A DNA stretch of 64,000 nt. It comes from Prostheceraeus crozeri. Its lineage: Eukaryota; Platyhelminthes; Polycladida; Euryleptidae. The position numbers and the translations under genes were made by a program. Of this stretch, positions 57,381-64,000 are shown one piece after another (position 1 is the stretch's first letter; each line of letters begins with the position of its first letter). The stretch spans positions 111,831 to 175,830 of the forward strand of contig CAJQUW010012680.1 in the NCBI GenBank assembly GCA_907163375.1, read 5' to 3'. The notes below the pieces were generated by a model, which did not search any database, was not told the origin of the DNA, and worked only from the letters and a program-made list of their open reading frames with translations.

Positions 57381-58175
57381 CCTCTAATCTCGTGTGGAAA
57401 TCTGTTCTCTTGGATGTGAATTCTTTGCACATTATGCAAGCGATTGATTTACGTTTGAAATTTGTTTTATGCAAACGCACACTGAAGTTGTAGGGAAAAT
57501 CGAAGCAAAAATCACTTACTTTGTAATTTCCTTACATTAATTCATCGCTGTTACAAAGTGCGTAAATCAAATTGCTAAATTGACTACCTTGTGAACAGCT
57601 GTGTCCAGTTCTGCTGAGATGAAGTGACAAGGTATTTAAATACAAATATTTCTATATTATTCGAGATTATATGATAATCCATAGCGAGGTCATGAGTTTG
57701 TTTCAGCATCCAAATCTTTCCAGCAGGTAATAGTAGTCATCTGTTGCTTATCATTATTAAGCAAAATTTCGGTTAAATTTTCAAATTCATTTTCATAAGA
57801 ACTTTTGTTCTCGTATTAATCATCACACATCGATTTATTGAGCAAGGACAAATACGTGATACCGTTCTCAGCTTTTTTTGTTGAAAACTTGCGATGTTTT
57901 ATGCCGTTGACATCTCCTATTTCATTGAAATTATCTATATCTAAGAGTTTGAAATTTTGAAAGTATAATTCGTTTCGATGAACTTTGACGAATAGTTTTG
58001 ATGAATATATTACATGTACTACAAATGATTGCTCGAAATTTCAATTAATTCTTCATGTTGAGTAAGTGTAAAGTTTGTTTTGTATCCGCCTTAACTTGCA
58101 TAAAGCAGAATCTCGCTTCTTTGTTTTCTCCTGTTACAAAGAATCAATAGGGAAATGTTAAAAAAATATCGCATT

Positions 58176-60251
58176 GTACAAGGTAAAAGTTAGCATTAAC
58201 TTTTTTCAGATAATTTGCTCTCATCTCAAAATTCACGTATAAGTACATTCTCCAATCAGGAATTTGCTCATCAATACCACGAACTCCAAAAATCATTGGA
58301 AATATGAGAAAATGACACCAAAACATCAAAAGTTAATGCTAGGATTTATCCTAACTTTGCAGATCATTTAAAACAAATTGCTCGCCATCTAGAATAATGT
58401 TGAATTATAAAAGAACTCATTTCCGAATTTTGCTCTTATGTTTTCCAATCCCTCCTAACTTTCAGATTCACAGAACACACATTTTCGATACACAGAATAC
58501 ACATTAAAGTTAACTTCATGGACATCAAAATCCATGTACTCGTGCGCACAAACGACTAAGGACTGTCAAATCGGTCATTTCCTAATTTGCTCGCATGTTT
58601 TGGATTACCTGACGGCTCTACAACTATTCAAAGTAACGATCTATGAATCGAAAGTATCAAATGCTTATTAAAAAGTTAGTGCCAACTTCATAGAGCATCA
58701 CAATCCATTTGCTCACCCTCAAAAACGGCTCAGGATTTTCAAATGTATCATTCCCGAATTCGCTCGCATGTTTTGGATTACCTGACGGCTCTACAACTTC
58801 TCAATGACGAAAGTATCAAATATTAATGCCAAGTTCATAGGACATCAAAATCAGTTTGCTTAACTTTTTCATAAATATATGATATTCTGGTTACATAGAT
58901 TGTTAATCTGAGTAGTTGTACAGCCGTCAGGTAATCCAAAACATGCGAGCAAATTGGGAAGTGATTCATTTGACAATCCTGAGTCGTTTGTGAGGGCGAG
59001 CACATTGATTTTGATGTCCCACGAAGTTAACTTTAACTTAGTTGATTTCGAACCGAAAATGTGTGTTCTGTGCATCTGAAAGTTAGGAGGGATTGGAAAA
59101 CATGCAAGCAAATTCGGAAATTAGTTATTTATTTTAATGCAATTTAAAAGCAATATATTTGAAATGGTGATGGCTTTTGATGTTTTGGTGTCATTTTCTT
59201 ATATTTCCAAGTCGTTGAAGTTAGCAGTAGCTTTAACAGTAGGTATGCTCACAACTTCGTATGTACCAAGCAGTAACCGAAAAGCTCCGAAAAATCAATT
59301 CAAAGATATGGATCTACTGCTCAACCTACTGCTAACTTCAGAATCAACCACACAGCAGTTAGAGCTAAACTACAGCTCCACACACACATAAACAAGCCTC
59401 AGAGACTTTGCTCAGCCACTTTCGGCAACAGTAGACTTGCTTCCCGTCAAATCCACTATTTCATCTCAATTTAGGTGTATTCAAATTTCAAACCTACTGC
59501 TGGTCACTGAGGAGCCAAAATACTTTGCTCAACTAAACCAATGCTCCATTCGCATCAAACCGTATCTGATTGACTTTGCTCAGCTATTTTTGATAACAGA
59601 AGTAGACTAATTACACAGCGATTTGGATCTGGATAGTGGACTAGTGGTGAAGTCTACTTCTGTTATCAAAAATAGCTGAGCAAAGTCAATCAGATACGGT
59701 TTGATGCGAATGGAGCATTGGTTTAGTTGAGCAAAGTATTTTGGCTCCTCAGTGACCAGCAGTAGGTTTGAAATTTGAATACACCTAAATTGAGATGAAA
59801 TAGTGGATTTGACGGGAAGCAAGTCTACTGCTGCCGAAAGTGGCTGAGCAAAGTCTCTGAGGCTTGTTTATGTGTGTGTGGAGCTGTAGTTTAGCTCTAA
59901 CTGCTGTGTGGTTGATTCTGAAGTTAGCAGTAGGTTTGGCAGTAGATCCATATCTTTGAATTGATTTTTCGGAGCTTTTCGGTTACTGCTTGGTACATAC
60001 GAAGTTGTGAGCAAATTCTACTCTTCATTTTATGCATCATACTAGAATTTGAGGGCTGAGCAAATTCATTTAAAAATCCTACTGTTAAAGCTACTGCTAA
60101 CTTCATCGACTTATTTTTCCAATGATATTTGGAGTTCGTGGTGTTGATGCGCAAATTCCTGACTGGAGAATGTACTTATGCGTGAATTTTTGAGATGCGA
60201 GCAAATTATCTGAAAAACGTTAATGATAAGTTCATCGCCTGGTACATACGT
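58176..60251. mobile_element. foldback element (outer), interrupted by a second foldback element
   Basis: The sequence is palindromic about 58765 once the inner insert is set aside. 58176-58340 pairs with 60123-60251 plus 59160-59208. The 'ccctcctaactttcag' block (58449) pairs with 'gaaagttaggaggg' (59080), and 'gcatgttttggattacctgacgg' (58598) pairs with its complement at 58925-58950. That last phrase is also directly repeated at 58768. AATTTGCTC-type phrases recur along the arms at irregular 40-130 base spacing. No coding capacity. Ends read AAGTTAGCATTAACTT inward. Confidence 0.75.
59209..60122. mobile_element. foldback element (inner), nested in the outer one
   Basis: Palindrome with centre near 59632. 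Arms about 59215-59610 and 59655-60110 match closely, starting AAGTTAGCAGTAGCTTTAACAG and holding TTTGCTCA phrases. It is flanked by an imperfect 12-bp duplication (TTATATTTCCAA before, TTATTTTTCCAA after). The end sequence is related to that of the outer element, so both belong to one foldback family. No ORF of note. Confidence 0.75.
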
Positions 60252-60583
60252 TTTTATTGACAACGGAAATTCACACAATCAAATTCAGAATGTCCACTAT
60301 CTGGAAAAATCTGAAGCGACCGCACAAAAACACTGTCAAGAGTGAGTTGATAGTGACAAACAAATCTATGTTAATCCCTAACCAAATGATGCGCACGAAG
60401 AGTTGTTACGAGTTCTGTTGCAATTTTTGTGAAGAAGAATTCCTCTTTTAGCATCAGTTTTCAGTTGACAAGCAACTTGAAAAATGAGGAATCACCTAGG
60501 TGCTTTCATGGTTGTGGCCATTCATCTGAGGGAAAACCATAGAAATCTGACTTTTGACTTTGTGTCAGTTAGTGAGCCTAGAA
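60252..60583. other. noncoding, nothing recognised
   Basis: Short spacer between the foldback elements and the mariner element. A 64-codon ORF lacks motifs. Confidence 0.4.
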
Positions 60584-61929
60584 TACAGGGTGCGAGAAAA
60601 GTCTTTGCGGATTTTTGATAACTTTATATTTAGTTATCGTATGGTGAATTGTTTTACTTTATTTTCATTTTTCTTTGAACAAACCCATCTAGAAATAAAA
60701 ACTAAACATTCCATGTCCTCATTGACATTTTTTTTCTTCAAATAGCTCACCGTCATGCTCAATGCACTTCAGAAAACGTTTCTGAAAATTCCTCAACGAA
60801 TCACGGTAGTAAGAGAGAGCAATGTTGTTCATTTGTCGCTCAATCTCTTCCTGCAAGTCCTGAATGTTCCTGGAGGAAACCTGGAGGATAAACCAATTGC
60901 CGCAGGTGACTCCAGAACCAAAAGTCGCAGGGTGTCAAGTCCGGCGATCTTGCTGGCCATTCAATAGGTCCTCTCCTGCCGATCCAGCGATTGGACAAAT
61001 GAGTCTCTAGAATTTGACGCGCTGAAAGAGAGTAGTGGGGAGGCGCTCCGTCTTGCTGGAACAGAAGGGTTCTTCCAGTGCCACGAGAGAAATAAGGAAC
61101 GACTTGGTTCAACAGAAGATGAGAATATCTCTTTCCATTCATGGTTTCTGAACTGATATCGTAGAGAAGAAGTCCGGAATAGCCTATACAGGCCCACAAG
61201 GTGAGGCTAGGAGTCTTGCCTGGGTTGGTCATTCTAATATTCGGGTTCGTCGTAGTCCAGAAGTGCACATTGTGCTTGTTGATGTTGCCTGTCAACGACA
61301 TGACACACTCGTCCGAAAATGTTAGCTTTCGGAGGAAAGCAGGATCTTCTCTCGATTTTCTCCTCATTTCTTCACAAAATTGTAAGCGGCGGTCTTCGTC
61401 CCCATCACAAAGAAATTGAGAATATAGCGGCTTGTATGGATGATAATGCTCGGCTTTTAGAACTTTTCGGACAGTGAAATCAGAGATCCCGACATCCCTC
61501 GATATTGCTCTTGTCGAAGTTGAAGGATTTTCAGTGACAGCTTCAATTACCTTTTGCCTGTTTTCATCTCCAGATGCTGTTATGGGTCTGCCACTTCTGG
61601 GTCGGTCGTGGGACAGGCTGCCGGTTTCAAGAAGTTTGTTCTTCCAATACAAGATTGTTCTTGACGATGGGGGTTCCTTGTTAAATTTCTCTCTGAATTG
61701 ACGAGCACTTTCTTCACAGTTGAAAGAAATGGCCCACGATGTGCAATAAACTTTTTCTATTGTCGAGAATTCCATCACAATATCAAATTACTCACATCAA
61801 TCAGTGTATCGAGTTTATAAACACAGTGTATAAAATGTATTGATTAAAATTAAAAATCTCGTAGTAAGATTCAAATGTGAAATCTATGCTGGTCAGCAAA
61901 AATACGTGGCATAGCTTTTCAAGGCATAA
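60584..61929. mobile_element. mariner-superfamily element, DD41D (visitor-type)
   Basis: The left end begins TA-CAGGGTGCGAGAAAAG and continues TCTTTGCGGATTTTTG. The right end, read inverted, gives a decayed but alignable GAAAAGCTATGCC then ATTTTTGCTGACC. A TA flank on the left suits the superfamily. The transposase lies on the minus strand. The right boundary is approximate because that terminus has drifted. Confidence 0.65.
60735..61778 (-). pseudogene. DD41D mariner transposase with a late frameshift
   Basis: The main ORF (60840-61778, 312 codons) has a paired helix-turn-helix N-terminus (CEESARQFREKFNKEPPS, and PSTSTRAISRDVGISDFTVRKVL about residues 85-107) and catalytic D156 (FSDEC), D243 (QQDGAPPH) and D285 (TPCDFWFW). 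D243 and D285 are separated by 41 residues, which defines the DD41D group. After LVYPPG the frame changes near 60885; the adjacent minus frame continues NIQDLQEEIERQMNNIALSY and QKRFLKCIEHDGE to about 60735, the normal C-terminal end. One frameshift is the only break I see. The start METs at 61776-61778 fit the family length. Confidence 0.82.
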
Positions 61930-62380
61930 CATTTATTAAGGCATAGACTACTAAATTTCTCTGGACAGATAGGTTGAAGTTGGCCTCCTACATGTTCAGG
62001 TCGGCAATCCTAAATTAGACTACCTTACAAATAGTCTGTCATCAAGCGTTTTCAAATTGTAGAGAACAACGTATTGCCAGCATAATGAGGGTGAAGCACA
62101 GTATGTATTTATATTTATGTATATTGGGAGTTAGGACGCATGGGACTGCATGTTTATGCGTTAAACTCATGTGCTAGACCTCCGCGTTATTTGCTAATTT
62201 TGCGATGTCATGAACAAATTTCTTGCACATGCTGTTGAAATATTTCACTGAAATTTCTGAAATCTGATTCATTTCCGTGTGTACAGCGAGATTATGCGAA
62301 GAAATAAGCGGAAAAGTCACCAAAAGAAATTAAATATCGATATTCTGAGCATCTTTTTTTCATTTTTTTAAAGAAAGAAT

Positions 62381-62599
62381 CTATTTTCCTGGACAAATAT
62401 TCAGTTTGATGTCATAGAATACCTTGCAGCAAAAAATGCATGGTTGAAGCACAGATACGTTTGGTGGAAAGACTCCATCATAAATTCTATTCAAAAGTTT
62501 TGCAGCTCCAGGGATGTCGAACTTTTCTAACTTCATATTTCTGACAGTGCATTCACAACATGAATCACATTTTTGCATTTCTGAAGTGAGAGGCAACAA
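62381..62599 (-). pseudogene. unidentified ORF inside the TTAA element
   Basis: A 72-codon ORF with cysteine pairs (KCDSCCEC, CIFCC). Function not recognised. Position and strand match the other ORFs of the element (62933-63175, 63383-63718), so it is probably a late part of the same transposase gene. Confidence 0.3.
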
Positions 62600-62932
62600 G
62601 TACCACCATCTCGATTATTAGGATTCATATTGAAATCAGTCTTCTCATGCAAAGATTATATACATTTCATCTTCTGTGGTTGACTGCATGATATTTTATC
62701 ATCAACATTTTTCAGAATATGACCGGAAAACTTCAATAAATAAATTGTCTTTATTTTCTTGTCACTCTCTGTGCGGTGACAAGATGGAGATAAAATAATT
62801 TGCTCCAGTCATTTGATGCATCCAGTCAAAACACTTCTCAAGATAATCTGATTGTACTTTCTCGAGTACTTATCATTGTTCTCAGAAGAGCTTCATCACA
62901 GGTCGGATCGCTCCATATCTGTTCCAACCTCC

Positions 62933-63175
62933 TCAGAAGTGGATGCTCAGGTTGGGAATGCTTATTGTGTTCATCATTGTTTTCATGAAAATAAAAGAAT
63001 TGTCTTCGTTTTCTGTTCCTCTTGATTTGAGGACATTTATAGTGTGAAAATCGGCGGCTTCTATTTTCCTCTCGAAACTGTCCCTTACCATGTTCAATGA
63101 CATGGGTGGATCTATACCTTTAATCTTCCATCCATTGACTGCGGCTTCACCAGCAACTTTGTCAACACTTCCCAA
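62933..63175 (-). pseudogene. unidentified ORF inside the TTAA element
   Basis: An 80-codon minus-strand ORF with no motif I recognise. It sits between two others on the same strand in the TTAA-flanked element. Confidence 0.25.
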
Positions 63176-63382
63176 GTATTACATAATTGAATACGATTTC
63201 GAATTTCTATTACTGGTTAGCCATCCAGATATAATACAAAGGTCATCAGATTGATAACTTTGGAAAACTTATGATAGATAATATGTGCTTGTTGGAATGA
63301 ATTTCTCTCCACGTGATAGATGCGAACATTCGCAGAATTCTCGACAGTCAATGATGCGACGACGCATGCTGAAGGGAAGATT

Positions 63383-63718
63383 TCAACTTACGATCGCCAT
63401 TTTTAGTCCATGATCGCTTTGAGATATCACCAACCCAGATGGAATGGTTTCCTTGTAGATTTTAGAAAAAATCGCAATACCAAAGAATCTTCCGAATGTG
63501 TTTCCATTGCCAGGAAATGTACTTGAAAACGTGGCCAAAGGAATTTTGATGGCACTGTCCATTAGATAATGCTCTTTCATTTTTTTAGTTTTCCTTCTTT
63601 GCATGCGATAATGATCTATGTCCTTCATGGTGGCATTGGAGTCAGATTCGTTCAAGTGAAGGTTACACAAGACGGAATGTTTAGTCGGGATATAACACTT
63701 TCTACTAACTCGATGCAA
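63383..63718 (-). pseudogene. THAP-like N-terminal ORF of the TTAA element
   Basis: A 111-codon ORF. VSRKCYIPTKHSVLCNLHLNES near its start resembles the second half of a THAP finger (C-x2-H, here CNLH, after a 'P.KHSVLC' run), and a Lys/Arg-rich stretch follows (RMQRRKTKKMKEHY). It is the 5'-most ORF of the element on the minus strand, where a THAP domain would be. The first C-x2-4-C half is not seen, so it would need an upstream exon or is lost. The call rests on one motif. Confidence 0.35.
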
Positions 63719-64000
63719 CTACAGATTCAAATTTTCTTATAATGCAGAGGAATGTATTGATGTTACACTGTCATTGCATTTCGGTTGACAACCAGCTGCG
63801 GTATATGTGTTTGGTATTTTGCCTTCGATTGAATCGCAGAAGAGACTCACTTCAGTAGTAATCTATCACTTCGATTACCTACAAAATTCGATCTCCTTTT
63901 ATTCGACTGTTGGTTGGCCTGAACATGTAGAAAATGATTTCGAATTTTGCTCACCTATCTGTCCAGAGAAATTTAGAAGTCTATGATTAAGGTTAATCAT

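Larger units (their letters stand above)
41443..58096. repeat. tandem array of a 3.8-kb unit, terminally redundant, with one PLE insertion
   Basis: Unit copies start at about 41443, 45239, 49034 and 56935; the last is a 1.16-kb partial copy. The first three spans are 3796, 3795 and 7901 bp, the last including a 4.1-kb PLE insertion. Thus a 1.16-kb segment (41443-42604 type) occurs at both array ends and between units: three full units plus terminal redundancy. Units are almost identical. Each holds a gag-like ORF, an AT-rich spacer with a 23-bp inverted repeat (about 42690-42713 and 42899-42923 in unit 1), and an antisense CR1-like LINE 3' fragment. I read the unit as a fossil LTR-type retroelement piece amplified in tandem. 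An assembly artefact cannot be excluded from sequence alone. Confidence 0.9.
61940..63986. mobile_element. TTAA-flanked DNA transposon with 33-bp inverted ends
   Basis: TTAA flanks both sides (61936-61939 and 63987-63990). The inverted ends read CATAGACTNCTAAATTTC then TCTGGACAGATAGG, with one mismatch over about 32 bases, followed by a second matched phrase, CTACATGTTCAGG. TTAA duplications are made by piggyBac and Kolobok elements. The ends do not match the piggyBac copy at 19.7 kb. A possible THAP-like phrase in the minus-strand ORF at 63383-63718 would favour Kolobok (inference). The coding sequence is fragmented. Confidence 0.75.

Overview
This is eukaryotic, almost certainly metazoan, nuclear DNA. 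It is AT-rich, its genes are split by introns, it carries a Wnt ligand gene, and it is heavily colonised by transposable elements typical of invertebrate and lower-deuterostome genomes (Penelope-like elements, CR1-type LINEs, hAT, piggyBac, P, pogo and mariner DNA transposons). I cannot name the species. Apart from one unidentified ORF at 27 kb, the only host gene I can defend is the 3' end of a Wnt gene on the + strand: a penultimate exon at 8223-8605, a 7.9-kb intron and the terminal exon at 16512-16970. Its earlier exons are not visible and probably lie upstream of the window.

Layout. 1-8.2 kb: intronic or upstream DNA with a head-to-head pair of Penelope (PLE) fragments (2.4-3.2 kb), a tRNA-like SINE candidate (4.9 kb) and a hAT element with a perfect 8-bp target duplication (6417-7789). 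8.2-17.4 kb: Wnt exons; the intron holds two compact palindromes (12.0 and 16.2 kb) whose arms carry hammerhead-ribozyme-like folds. 19.7-22.2 kb: a decayed piggyBac element split by a hAT-type MITE. 23.9-25.2 kb: PLE pieces forming a 1-kb palindrome. 25.6-26.7 kb: candidate hAT-type MITE. 27.5-32.1 kb: a decayed CR1-like LINE split by a P-type transposon with an uninterrupted 868-codon THAP transposase. 34.5-36.4 kb: minisatellite with a pogo remnant, then a mariner scrap. 38.9-41.2 kb: an element with 14-bp inverted ends.

41.4-58.1 kb: a tandem array of a 3.8-kb unit (three full units plus a 1.16-kb terminal redundancy). Each unit carries a 439-codon gag-like ORF (zinc knuckle plus retropepsin-like region), a fossil of an LTR-type retroelement, and an antisense 3' fragment of a CR1-like LINE. 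One unit is interrupted by a 4.1-kb near-perfect palindrome made of two head-to-head PLE copies encoding RT plus a GIY-YIG nuclease, flanked by a 12-bp target duplication.

58.2-64 kb: two related foldback elements, one inside the other; a DD41D mariner transposase; and a TTAA-flanked transposon with 33-bp inverted ends that runs almost to the window edge.

The most interesting signal is the recurrence of PLE insertions as head-to-head inverted pairs (about 3.07, 12.08, 16.2, 24.7 and 53.1 kb), ranging from ancient scraps to a nearly identical modern pair. Hammerhead-like folds accompany four of them directly, and at 24.7 kb a weaker candidate lies upstream. Next come the tandem gag-unit array with terminal redundancy and the nested foldback elements.
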